DNA of 64,000 bases from assembly GCF_040907265.1 (NCBI RefSeq), contig NZ_JBFOHP010000002.1, positions 4,650,001 to 4,714,000 of the forward strand. The letters run 5' to 3'. Position numbers and translations under genes: made by a program. The notes beneath the pieces were generated by a model that was not told the origin of the DNA, ran no database searches, and was given only the letters and a program-made list of their open reading frames with translations. Numbering within the stretch: position 1 is the stretch's first letter; each line of letters begins with the position of its first letter. The DNA is from Streptomyces sclerotialus. GTDB lineage: Bacteria; Actinomycetota; Actinomycetes; Streptomycetales; Streptomycetaceae. This document shows, piece by piece, positions 56,826-64,000 of the stretch.

Positions 56826-56864
56826 GCTTCGGGGACTCCGCCCCGGACCCCCGGTCCTCGAGCT

Positions 56865-56906
56865 CCCCCAGCTACCGCCGGGAGGCGCCCCCGGACGGGC
56901 TGGGGG
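56865..56906. repeat. Palindromic intergenic element, probably dispersed
   Basis: CCCCCAGC (56865-56872) pairs with GCTGGGGG (56899-56906) around an inner imperfect palindrome CCGGGAGGCGCCCCCGG. I remember closely similar elements recurring between Streptomyces genes. It lies between convergent genes and may act as a terminator. Confidence 0.45.
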
Positions 56907-56915
56907 TGCCGGAGG

Positions 56916-57779
56916 TCAGCGTTTCGGCACGACCGGCATCGGCAGCAGGACCGGGTCCGCCGGGTGGGGGGCCATCGGAGTCTCCGTCGCCAGGCGTTCC
57001 TCGCAGAGTTCCGCGAGGCGGTCGTAGCCTTCCTTGCCCATCAGCTCGATGAGCTCGGGCGCGTACGACTGGTACACCGCCTTCGACGCGCTGTGCGCGG
57101 ACGTCGCCGAGGTGCACCACCAGTTCAGGTCGTGGCCGCCGGGGCCCCAGCCGCGGCGGTCGTACTCGCCGATGGTGATCTGGAGGACGCGGGTGTCGTC
57201 GGGCCGGTCGATCCAGTCGTACGTGCGGCGGACCGGGAGCTGCCAGCAGACGTCCGGCTTGGTCTCCAGCGGCTCGCGGCCCTCCTGGAGGGCCAGGATG
57301 TGCAGCGAGCAGCCGGCGCCGCCGGGGAAGCCGGGGCGGTTCTGGAAGATGCAGGAGCCCTTCCAGCGCCGGGTCTGGCGCTCGCCGTCGTCCTCGTCCT
57401 CCTCGACCCAGCCGGTCGTGGTGCCCACGTCGTGGAACTGCCAGATGTCCGGCGTGAGCCGCGCCACGTGCTGGGCGACCCGCTCCTCGTCCTCCTCGTC
57501 GGAGAAGTGCGCGCCGAGGGTGCAGCAGCCGTCGTCGGCGCGGCCCGCCTCGATGCCCTGGCAGCCGCCGCCGAAGACGCAGTTCCAGCGCGAGGTGAGC
57601 CAGGTCAGGTCGCACCTGAAGACCTGCTCGTCGTCGGCCGGGTCGGGAAAGGTGACCCAGGCACGGGCGAAGTCGAGGCCGACCTCGTCGGTCACCTCGT
57701 CGGACGCCGCCCCGCGCGCCTGCTGCTTTTGAAGCTTCTTGAGGGCTTTTTCCTGCTTCGCCTTTTTCGTCTTCGCCAC
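56916..57779 (-). CDS. Cysteine-rich conserved protein, possible metal-cluster binding
   Basis: 287 residues. Lys-rich start ([19 protein letters not shown]), then Cys in [37 protein letters not shown] and DVCWQLP, spaced as in DUF3109/YkgJ-type iron-sulfur or zinc proteins. A large Trp-rich domain follows ([10 protein letters not shown]). The family assignment is tentative and no reaction can be given. The ATG is in the 45-bp divergent gap with the phosphatase gene. Confidence 0.7.
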   Translation of the reverse strand: MAKTKKAKQEKALKKLQKQQARGAASDEVTDEVGLDFARAWVTFPDPADDEQVFRCDLTWLTSRWNCVFGGGCQGIEAGRADDGCCTLGAHFSDEEDEERVAQHVARLTPDIWQFHDVGTTTGWVEEDEDDGERQTRRWKGSCIFQNRPGFPGGAGCSLHILALQEGREPLETKPDVCWQLPVRRTYDWIDRPDDTRVLQITIGEYDRRGWGPGGHDLNWWCTSATSAHSASKAVYQSYAPELIELMGKEGYDRLAELCEERLATETPMAPHPADPVLLPMPVVPKR

Positions 57780-57824
57780 ATCCCCAGCCTAAAGGCGCCA
57801 CAGGCCCGCAGTAGCTTTCTGGGT

Positions 57825-58766
57825 ATGCGACTCGGTGTTCTCGACGTGGGTTCCAATACGGTGCATCTGCTGGTGGTGGACGCGCACCCCGGTGCGCGCC
57901 CGCTGCCCGCCTGGTCCCACAAGGCGGAGCTGCGGCTGGCCGAACTCCTCGACGAGGACGGGAACGTCGGCGGCACGGGCGTCGACCGGCTCGTCGCCAC
58001 GGTCCGCGAGGCGACGCAGGTCGCGGAGGACAAGGGCGTCGAGGACCTGCTGCCGTTCGCGACCTCGGCGGTACGTGACGCACCCAACGGCGAGGAGGTG
58101 CTCGCGCGCGTCGCCGAGGAGACCGGCGTCACGCTGCGGGTGCTCTCCGGCGAGGACGAGGCGCGGCTCACGTTCCTCGCGGCCCGCCGCTGGTTCGGCT
58201 GGTCGGCCGGGCGGCTGCTGCTCCTGGACATCGGCGGCGGTTCCCTGGAGATCGCGTACGGCCTGGACGAGGACCCGGACGCGGCGGTCTCGCTGCCCCT
58301 CGGGGCGGGCCGGCTCACCAACAGCGACCTGCCCGGCGACCCGCCGGATCCGGAGGACGTGCGGGCGCTGCGGCGCCGGGTCCGGGCCGAGATCGCCCGC
58401 GTGGTGAGCGACTTCACACGCTTCGGTGCGCCGGACCACGTCGTGGCCACGTCCAAGACCTTCAAGCAGCTGGCCAGGATCGCCGGGGCGCCGGGCTCGG
58501 CGGAGGGCCTGTACGTGCAGCGCGGGCTGAGCCGGAAGACGCTGGAGGAGTGGGTGCCGCAGCTCGCCACGATGTCCGTCGAGAAGCGCGCGGGCCTGCC
58601 CGGCGTCTCCGAGGGCCGGGCCCGCCAGCTGCTGGCCGGGGCGCTGGTCGCGGAGGCCGCGATGGACCTCTTCAAGGTGGACGAGCTGGAGATCTGCCCG
58701 TGGGCGCTGCGCGAGGGCGTCATCCTGCGGCGGCTGGACCATCTGCCGAACGGCGAGCCGGGCTGA
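57825..58766 (+). CDS. Ppx/GppA-family exopolyphosphatase / pppGpp phosphatase
   Basis: 313 residues of the ASKHA fold, the short actinobacterial type. Phosphate-1 [19 protein letters not shown], the [15 protein letters not shown] block, [15 protein letters not shown], and phosphate-2 [15 protein letters not shown] are intact. It lacks the C-terminal HD-like domain of E. coli Ppx. The ATG lies seven bases after TAGCTT, consistent with a leaderless mRNA. The substrate (polyphosphate or pppGpp) cannot be told from sequence. Confidence 0.9.
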   Translation: MRLGVLDVGSNTVHLLVVDAHPGARPLPAWSHKAELRLAELLDEDGNVGGTGVDRLVATVREATQVAEDKGVEDLLPFATSAVRDAPNGEEVLARVAEETGVTLRVLSGEDEARLTFLAARRWFGWSAGRLLLLDIGGGSLEIAYGLDEDPDAAVSLPLGAGRLTNSDLPGDPPDPEDVRALRRRVRAEIARVVSDFTRFGAPDHVVATSKTFKQLARIAGAPGSAEGLYVQRGLSRKTLEEWVPQLATMSVEKRAGLPGVSEGRARQLLAGALVAEAAMDLFKVDELEICPWALREGVILRRLDHLPNGEPG

Positions 58767-58910
58767 GCCGCCAGGGGCGCCTGCGGGCGGTCCCGGGCCG
58801 TAGGACGGGCGTCCCGGGCCGTAAGAAATGCGTCATGGGCGCGGCAAGGTGGCGTCCGACATACCGGACCGCCTGCCCCCGGTACCGCAACGGCCCGTAC
58901 CCTGTCCCTC

Positions 58911-59735
58911 GTGACGGAGCCAGTGGTGCGCATCCCGGATGCGAAGGTCGCCCTGTCCACGGCGTCGGTGTATCCGGAGTCGACCGCGACGGCCTTCGAG
59001 ATCGCCGCACGCCTGGGGTACGACGGCATCGAGGTCATGGTCTGGACCGATCCGGTCAGTCAGGACATCGAGGCGCTGCGCCGGCTGTCCGACTACCACG
59101 GCGTGCCGGTGCTGGCGGTCCACGCGCCGTGTCTGCTGATCACCCAGCGGGTGTGGTCCACCGACCCGTGGACCAAGCTCCAGCGGGCGCGTAACGCGGC
59201 GGAGAAGCTCGGCGCCTCCACGGTCGTCGTGCACCCGCCGTTCCGGTGGCAGCGCAACTACGCCCGGGACTTCGTGCGCGGCATCTGGCGCATGGAGGGC
59301 GAGACGGACGTGAGGTTCGCCGTCGAGAACATGTACCCCTGGCGGTACCGCGACCGCGAGATGCTGGCGTACGCGCCGGACTGGGACCCCACCAAGGACG
59401 ACTACCGGCACTTCACGGTCGACCTCTCGCACACCTCGACCGCCCGCAGCGACGCGCTGCACATGGTGGACCGGATGGGCGACCGGCTCGCCCACATCCA
59501 CCTCGCCGACGGCAACGGCTCCAACAAGGACGAGCACCTGGTCCCGGGGCGCGGCAAGCAGCCCTGCGCCGAGCTGCTGGAGCGGCTGGCCGCCACCGGC
59601 TACGACGGGCACATCGTCATCGAGGTGAACACCCGCCGCGCCCTCTCGGCCGCCGAACGCGAGGCCGACCTCGCCGAGGCCCTCGCCTTCACCCGGCTCC
59701 ACCTCGCCTCGCCGAACCGGGTGTACGGCCCGTGA
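58911..59735 (+). CDS. Sugar phosphate isomerase/epimerase-like TIM-barrel protein
   Basis: 274 residues of the AP-endonuclease-2/xylose-isomerase-like fold. Metal-ligand strands appear in order: [52 protein letters not shown] and IVIEVNTR. The GTG is seven bases after TACCCT and probably leaderless. Coupled to a downstream TetR gene through a GTGA overlap. Exact substrate unknown. Confidence 0.85.
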   Translation: MTEPVVRIPDAKVALSTASVYPESTATAFEIAARLGYDGIEVMVWTDPVSQDIEALRRLSDYHGVPVLAVHAPCLLITQRVWSTDPWTKLQRARNAAEKLGASTVVVHPPFRWQRNYARDFVRGIWRMEGETDVRFAVENMYPWRYRDREMLAYAPDWDPTKDDYRHFTVDLSHTSTARSDALHMVDRMGDRLAHIHLADGNGSNKDEHLVPGRGKQPCAELLERLAATGYDGHIVIEVNTRRALSAAEREADLAEALAFTRLHLASPNRVYGP

Positions 59736-60364
59736 GCGTGCCCGGGACGGAAGGTTCCGGGGCAGCGCCGCGGCGGCGCGGCCGCCCCTCCCGTACGGAG
59801 AGCGCGGCGGGCCCCGGCGCGCGGGAGCGGATTCTCGCCGCTGCCCGTACGGAATTCGCCGAACGCGGCTACGACAAGACCTCCATCCGCGGCATCGCCA
59901 AGGCGGCGCAGGTGGACCCCGCGCTGGTCCACCACTACTTCGGCACGAAGGAGCAGGTCTTCGGCGCGGCGATCGAGGTCAGCTTCGAGCCCGCGCTGCA
60001 CCTCCCCGACCTGCTGGCACGGGGCGCGGACGGCATCGGCGAGCGGTTCGCGCGGTACTTCCTCGGCATCTGGGAGAACCCGGCGACCCGTGCCCCGCTG
60101 CTCGCCGTGATCCGGTCCGCGATGACCCACGACACCGCGGCGAAGGTGCTGCGCGGCTTCGTGCTGCGGCGGATGCTGGAGCGGGTCGCGGCGGAACTGG
60201 CCGTGCCGGAGCCGCGCTTCCGGGCCGAGCTGGCCGCCGCGCAGCTCGTCGGCATCGCGATGCTGCGGTACGTCATCCAGGTCGAGCCGCTGGCCACGGC
60301 GGACACCGAGGACATCGTCCGGACGGTCGCGCCGACGCTCCAGCGGTACCTCACGGAGGCCTGA
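59732..60364 (+). CDS. TetR-family transcriptional regulator
   Basis: 210 residues. After a Gly/Arg-rich start of about 28 residues comes the HTH ([40 protein letters not shown]). The C-terminal domain is helical and matches the TetR_C group found beside ilvD in streptomycetes. GTG start overlapping the isomerase stop, so co-translated. Targets unknown; autoregulation would act on the isomerase promoter. Confidence 0.9.
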   Translation: MSVPGTEGSGAAPRRRGRPSRTESAAGPGARERILAAARTEFAERGYDKTSIRGIAKAAQVDPALVHHYFGTKEQVFGAAIEVSFEPALHLPDLLARGADGIGERFARYFLGIWENPATRAPLLAVIRSAMTHDTAAKVLRGFVLRRMLERVAAELAVPEPRFRAELAAAQLVGIAMLRYVIQVEPLATADTEDIVRTVAPTLQRYLTEA

Positions 60365-60583
60365 CCCGCGACGCTCCGGGGCGTGGCGCACCGCGTCCGC
60401 ATGGCGAGCGGATGTCTCACATTCCGGAGAGGCTGTCCAGATCTTGGATCGGAGGCGTAGTCTCGGATCAGCTGATATGTGACTGCCGTGACGTGACTGC
60501 GCCGCAGGCCGGAGGCCCGGCGCAGGGCCCCGCCAGGCGCCGGCGTGGCGGCGAGTCCGACGAACCCCTAGGGAGTGACCATC

Positions 60584-62437
60584 GTGCCTGAGCTGAGGTC
60601 CCGCACCGTTACCCACGGCCGCAACATGGCGGGCGCCCGTGCCCTTATGCAGGCTTCGGGCGTAGCGGGCGCGGACATCGGCCGTAAGCCGATCATCGCG
60701 GTGGCCAACAGCTTCACCGAGTTCGTGCCGGGCCACACCCACCTCGCGCCGATCGGCCGGATCGTCTCCGAGGCGATCCAGGAGGCGGGCGGCATCGCCC
60801 GGGAGTTCAACACCATCGCCGTGGACGACGGCATCGCGATGGGCCACGGCGGCATGCTCTACTCGCTGCCCTCCCGCGACCTGATCGCCGACTCGGTCGA
60901 GTACATGGTCGAGGCGCACTGCGCGGACGCGCTGATCTGCATCTCCAACTGCGACAAGATCACCCCGGGCATGCTGATGGCCGCGATGCGGCTGAACATC
61001 CCGACCGTCTTCGTCTCCGGCGGCCCGATGGAGGCCGGCCGGGCCACGCTGGTCAACGGCACGGTCCGCAAGCTCGACCTGGTCGACGCGATCTCCGACG
61101 CGGTCAACGAGAACGTCTCCGACGAGGACATCCTCCGGATCGAGAACAACGCCTGCCCGACCTGCGGCTCCTGCTCCGGCATGTTCACCGCCAACTCGAT
61201 GAACTGCCTGACCGAGGCCATGGGCCTGGCCCTGCCGGGCAACGGCTCCGTGCTCGCCACGCACACCGCGCGCAAGGCGCTGTACGAGCGCGCCGGGCGG
61301 ACCGTCGTGGAGATCACCAAGCGCTACTACGAGCAGGACGACGCGACCGTCCTGCCGCGCAACGTCGGCTCCCGCGCGGCCTTCGAGAACGCCATGGCGC
61401 TGGACATCGCCATGGGCGGCTCCACCAACACGATCCTGCACCTGCTGGCCGCGGCCCAGGAGGCGGGCCAGGACTTCGGGCTGACCGACATCGACGCGGT
61501 CTCCCGCCGGGTGCCCTGCCTGTCCAAGGTCGCGCCGAACGTCGCGCCGCAGGGCACGTACTACATGGAGGACGTGCACCGCGCGGGCGGCATCCCGGCC
61601 CTCCTGGGCGAGCTGTTCCGCGGCGGGCTGCTCAACGAGGACGTGTCCTCCGTGCACTCCGCCTCCCTGGCCGACTGGATCAAGGAGTGGGACATCCGCG
61701 GCGGCTCCCCCTCCCCGGAGGCGGTCGAGCTGTTCCACGCGGCACCCGGCTGCAAGCGCTCGGCGACGGCGTTCTCCCAGTCCGAGCGCTGGGACTCGCT
61801 CGACACCGACGCGGAGAACGGCTGCATCCGCTCCCTGGAGCACGCCTACTCCAAGGACGGCGGCCTGGCGGTGCTGCGCGGCAACCTCGCCGAGGACGGC
61901 TGCGTCGTGAAGACCGCGGGCGTCGACGAGTCGATCCTGGTCTTCGAGGGCCCCGCCGTGGTCTGCGAGTCCCAGGAGGAGGCCGTCGAGCGCATCCTGA
62001 ACAAGGAGGTCAAGGACGGCGACGTGGTCGTCATCCGGTACGAGGGCCCCAAGGGCGGCCCGGGCATGCAGGAGATGCTGTACCCGACCTCCTTCCTCAA
62101 GGGCCGCGGCCTGGGCAAGACCTGTGCGCTGGTCACCGACGGCCGCTTCTCCGGCGGTACGTCCGGGCTGTCCATCGGCCACGCCTCCCCGGAGGCGGCC
62201 GCCGGCGGCACCATCGCGCTGGTCGAGGACGGCGACCTGGTCAGGATCAACATCCCGGAGCGGACGATCGAGCTGGCCGTGGACGAGGCCACCCTGACCG
62301 CCCGCCGCGACGCCCTGGGCGGCGTGTACGCGCCGAAGAACCGCGAGCGCAAGGTCTCCGCGGCCCTGCGGGCGTACGCAGCCATGGCCACCAGCGCCGA
62401 CCGCGGAGCGGTCCGGGACGTCAGCAAGCTCGGCTGA
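60584..62437 (+). CDS. ilvD: Dihydroxy-acid dehydratase
   Basis: Dehydrates 2,3-dihydroxy-isovalerate and -methylvalerate in valine, isoleucine and pantoate precursor synthesis. 617 residues from the GTG at 60584, with GGGAG eight bases upstream; a GTG at 60575 would overlap that site. Iron-sulfur cysteines lie in [10 protein letters not shown] and [10 protein letters not shown]; other signatures are [24 protein letters not shown] and [16 protein letters not shown]. The upstream 219 bp has no clear leader peptide. Confidence 0.97.
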   Translation: MPELRSRTVTHGRNMAGARALMQASGVAGADIGRKPIIAVANSFTEFVPGHTHLAPIGRIVSEAIQEAGGIAREFNTIAVDDGIAMGHGGMLYSLPSRDLIADSVEYMVEAHCADALICISNCDKITPGMLMAAMRLNIPTVFVSGGPMEAGRATLVNGTVRKLDLVDAISDAVNENVSDEDILRIENNACPTCGSCSGMFTANSMNCLTEAMGLALPGNGSVLATHTARKALYERAGRTVVEITKRYYEQDDATVLPRNVGSRAAFENAMALDIAMGGSTNTILHLLAAAQEAGQDFGLTDIDAVSRRVPCLSKVAPNVAPQGTYYMEDVHRAGGIPALLGELFRGGLLNEDVSSVHSASLADWIKEWDIRGGSPSPEAVELFHAAPGCKRSATAFSQSERWDSLDTDAENGCIRSLEHAYSKDGGLAVLRGNLAEDGCVVKTAGVDESILVFEGPAVVCESQEEAVERILNKEVKDGDVVVIRYEGPKGGPGMQEMLYPTSFLKGRGLGKTCALVTDGRFSGGTSGLSIGHASPEAAAGGTIALVEDGDLVRINIPERTIELAVDEATLTARRDALGGVYAPKNRERKVSAALRAYAAMATSADRGAVRDVSKLG

Positions 62438-62451
62438 CCCCACGCGGCTCC

Positions 62452-62487
62452 CGCCCCCGGCGCACGGACCTCCGTGCGCCGGGGGCG
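62452..62487. terminator. Bidirectional hairpin after ilvD
   Basis: 17-bp perfect complementarity (62452-62468 with 62471-62487), tight loop, between convergent ilvD and the beta-propeller gene. Confidence 0.8.
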
Positions 62488-62499
62488 TCCGCGTACCGG

Positions 62500-64000
62500 C
62501 TACCAGCGGCCGGGGTCCGCCGCGTCCACACCGAACACCGTGCCGTCCGGGGCCGAGGCGAAGACCCGCCGCGCGGCCGGGTCCACCACCGGTGACGGCA
62601 CGGTCTCCAGGTAGCCGCCGCGCCCCGTGGCCAGCCGCGGCTTCGTCTGCCCGAGCATCGCCCCGCGCCGGGTGTCCACCGCCAGCAGCCGCCCGTCGGG
62701 CGCGCTGAAGTACAGCCGGTCGCCGGCCACCACCGGCTGCGAGCCGCGGCTGACCGACGTCTCCACCGTCCACTCCCGCGCGCCGACGGCCTGCAGCGTG
62801 CCCCCGTAGGCGAGCAGGTAGACCGTCCCGCCCCGCACCGTGGCGAGCGCGTCGTCCAGCGGGGCCGGCAGCCGGTACCTGCGGACCGCGCCGCGGTCCG
62901 GGTCGTACCGCACCACCGCCTCCGTACGGGAGTCCGGCGCGGCCGCGGTCAGGAACAGCGCGCCGCCGCTGCCGGGGCCCGCCGGGGTCAGCGTCCCGGG
63001 CAGCGTCTTCTCCCACCGGACGGTGCCGTGCGCGAGCCCGACCGCGGTGACGAGGGTGCGGCCGCCGTCCTGCGCGGTGGCCGTGTACGCGGTGGAGCCG
63101 CCGGCACCGTACGTACGGAAGCGGGGCAGCGCGTGCCCGGGGAACGCCCGGCTCCACCGCTTCTCGTGCGTCCGGCTGTCCAGCGCGGTGACCGTGCCGT
63201 CGGCCGCCGTGAGCAGTACGGCGTCGCCCACCACGGCGACCTGCCCGTGGTACGCGGAGACGTCCTTGCTCCAGCGCCGGGCGCCCTTGCCGTCCGCCGA
63301 GGGGTCGAAGGCGTCGAGCCGCCGGCCGTCCGCCGACAGGACGTACAGCAGCCCGCCGGAGTACACGGGCGCGGCCGGCGGCAGGTCGCTGTCGGCGGCG
63401 GGGCCCGCGGGCAGCCGCCACGGCACGGCACCGTGCTCCGGTTCCAGCCGTGCGGCCCGCACGTCCCGCTGGGCACAGAAGAGCGCCGGCGCGGGCGTCC
63501 CGCCGGAGGGTGCGGTGCGCGGCACGTAGGAGCAGAACGGCATCTCGGCGGAGCGGCCTGCCGACTGCTCCAGCAGGGCCGTCCGCCAGGGGTGGAAGGT
63601 CTGCGCCGGGTCCGAGCCGCTGCCGGTCCTGACCTCCGGGCCGTCCTCCGGGAGCAGCGTCCGTACGCCCAGGAAGCCGCCCGCACCGACGACGACCGCG
63701 GCGACCGCCGCCCAGACCGCCCAGCGGCGCGGCCGGCGCGGCGCGGGCGTGCCGTCGGCCGGCCCGGCCGGGGACTCGGGAGATGCGGGCGGCGCCACCG
63801 GCGGCCTGGCCCGTACGTGGGTGGCGACGGCCTCGGCGGGCTCGCGCTGGGCCGGTATGTGCGGCTCGGGCGGGGCCGGGGCGGCCGCCGGTTCCGGCGC
63901 GTCGAGCGTCGAGTCGGCCTCCAGGAGCGAGTCCGGGCCGTAGAGGGAGCCCGTGCCGTGGAAGGAGCCGGAGGCGGCCGTGACGGCCGCGGCCGCCGGC
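62500..64000 (-). CDS. Membrane protein with extracellular PQQ-like beta-propeller (5' partial)
   Basis: The frame stays open to the window edge, so the N-terminus is missing. Visible: a Pro/Ala-rich cytosolic linker (with GSFHGTGSLYGPDSLL), one transmembrane helix (WAVWAAVAAVVVGAGGFLGV), then an extracellular domain of about 390 residues with PQQ-type blades (VYSGGLLYVLSADGRRLDAF, VVGDAVLLTAADGTVTALDS, LYFSAPDGRLLAVDTRRG, VFASAPDGTVFGVDA). This matches the C-terminal half of Streptomyces membrane Ser/Thr kinases with PQQ sensor domains, but no kinase motif lies within the window, so that is inference. A GTG at 63798 is in frame but unlikely to be the start. Confidence 0.8.
   Translation of the reverse strand, partial: PAAAAVTAASGSFHGTGSLYGPDSLLEADSTLDAPEPAAAPAPPEPHIPAQREPAEAVATHVRARPPVAPPASPESPAGPADGTPAPRRPRRWAVWAAVAAVVVGAGGFLGVRTLLPEDGPEVRTGSGSDPAQTFHPWRTALLEQSAGRSAEMPFCSYVPRTAPSGGTPAPALFCAQRDVRAARLEPEHGAVPWRLPAGPAADSDLPPAAPVYSGGLLYVLSADGRRLDAFDPSADGKGARRWSKDVSAYHGQVAVVGDAVLLTAADGTVTALDSRTHEKRWSRAFPGHALPRFRTYGAGGSTAYTATAQDGGRTLVTAVGLAHGTVRWEKTLPGTLTPAGPGSGGALFLTAAAPDSRTEAVVRYDPDRGAVRRYRLPAPLDDALATVRGGTVYLLAYGGTLQAVGAREWTVETSVSRGSQPVVAGDRLYFSAPDGRLLAVDTRRGAMLGQTKPRLATGRGGYLETVPSPVVDPAARRVFASAPDGTVFGVDAADPGRW

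Noticed and set aside
60365..60583. Leader peptide or attenuator upstream of ilvD
   Set aside because: No short frame rich in Val, Leu or Ile codons and no terminator/antiterminator pair; only short direct repeats of GTGACTGC near 60480-60500.
59600..63421. Very long open frame on the minus strand opposite ilvD, the TetR gene and the isomerase gene
   Set aside because: It mirrors the codons of strong plus-strand genes. The translation is Arg/Gly/His/Val-rich with no domain, which is the usual antisense shadow in high-G+C DNA.

Overview
The window is high-G+C actinobacterial DNA, almost certainly a Streptomyces chromosome core segment. Evidence: strong G/C preference at third codon positions, frequent GTG starts, an Lsr2 nucleoid protein, ClpC, the sigE-cseABC envelope-stress operon, and a gene order that from memory follows the S. 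coelicolor SCO3404 (ftsH) to SCO3344 region. Both edges cut genes: FtsH lacks its N-terminus on the left, and a minus-strand beta-propeller protein lacks its N-terminus on the right. I saw no tRNA, rRNA, insertion sequence, prophage or CRISPR array.

Layout. 1-9.2 kb: ftsH, then the folate pathway (folE, folP, an NTF2-like protein, folB, folK) with a divergent esterase / lipid lysyltransferase pair between folE and folP. 9.2-13.1 kb: an osmoprotectant-type ABC importer (ATPase divergent from two permeases and a lipoprotein). 13.2-22.1 kb: a coiled-coil membrane protein; a lone NuoD paralogue translationally coupled to an NDUFAF7/MidA-like methyltransferase; a NarL-type two-component pair; a DUF1992 protein; an ArsR-family regulator with a clear candidate operator; and a threonine-aldolase-like enzyme. 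22.3-27.9 kb: a tightly overlapped cofactor operon, DUF2520 protein-panC-nadB-nadC-coaX (pantothenate/CoA and NAD). 28-34.2 kb: small proteins, a BlaI-type regulator, N-acetylglutamate synthase, lsr2, an apparently frameshifted conserved gene, and clpC behind matches to the ClgR operator.

34.3-40.1 kb holds the most unusual content. Two tandem paralogous NACHT-domain NTPases of 879 and 1040 residues share an N-terminal helical domain. The upstream one carries a C-terminal leucine-rich-repeat-like sensor region. This NLR-like layout resembles bacterial NACHT defence proteins, and the operon is preceded by a perfect 11-bp inverted repeat.

40.6-49.1 kb: a secreted M23 peptidase, a TetR/MFS efflux pair with a palindromic operator, a small membrane protein, the sigE-cseA-cseB-cseC operon, and a divergent YncE-like beta-propeller protein. 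49.2-64 kb: mutY, a pyridoxamine-oxidase-like protein, disA and radA (c-di-AMP synthesis and DNA repair), a membrane protein joining sigma-factor-like, zinc-anti-sigma-like and extracellular BACON regions, a cysteine-rich conserved protein, a Ppx/GppA phosphatase, a TIM-barrel protein coupled to a TetR regulator, ilvD, and the partial beta-propeller protein.

Several genes start 6-7 nt after a TAnnnT hexamer with no Shine-Dalgarno sequence, which suggests leaderless transcripts. Convergent gene pairs are mostly separated by strong GC-rich hairpins.
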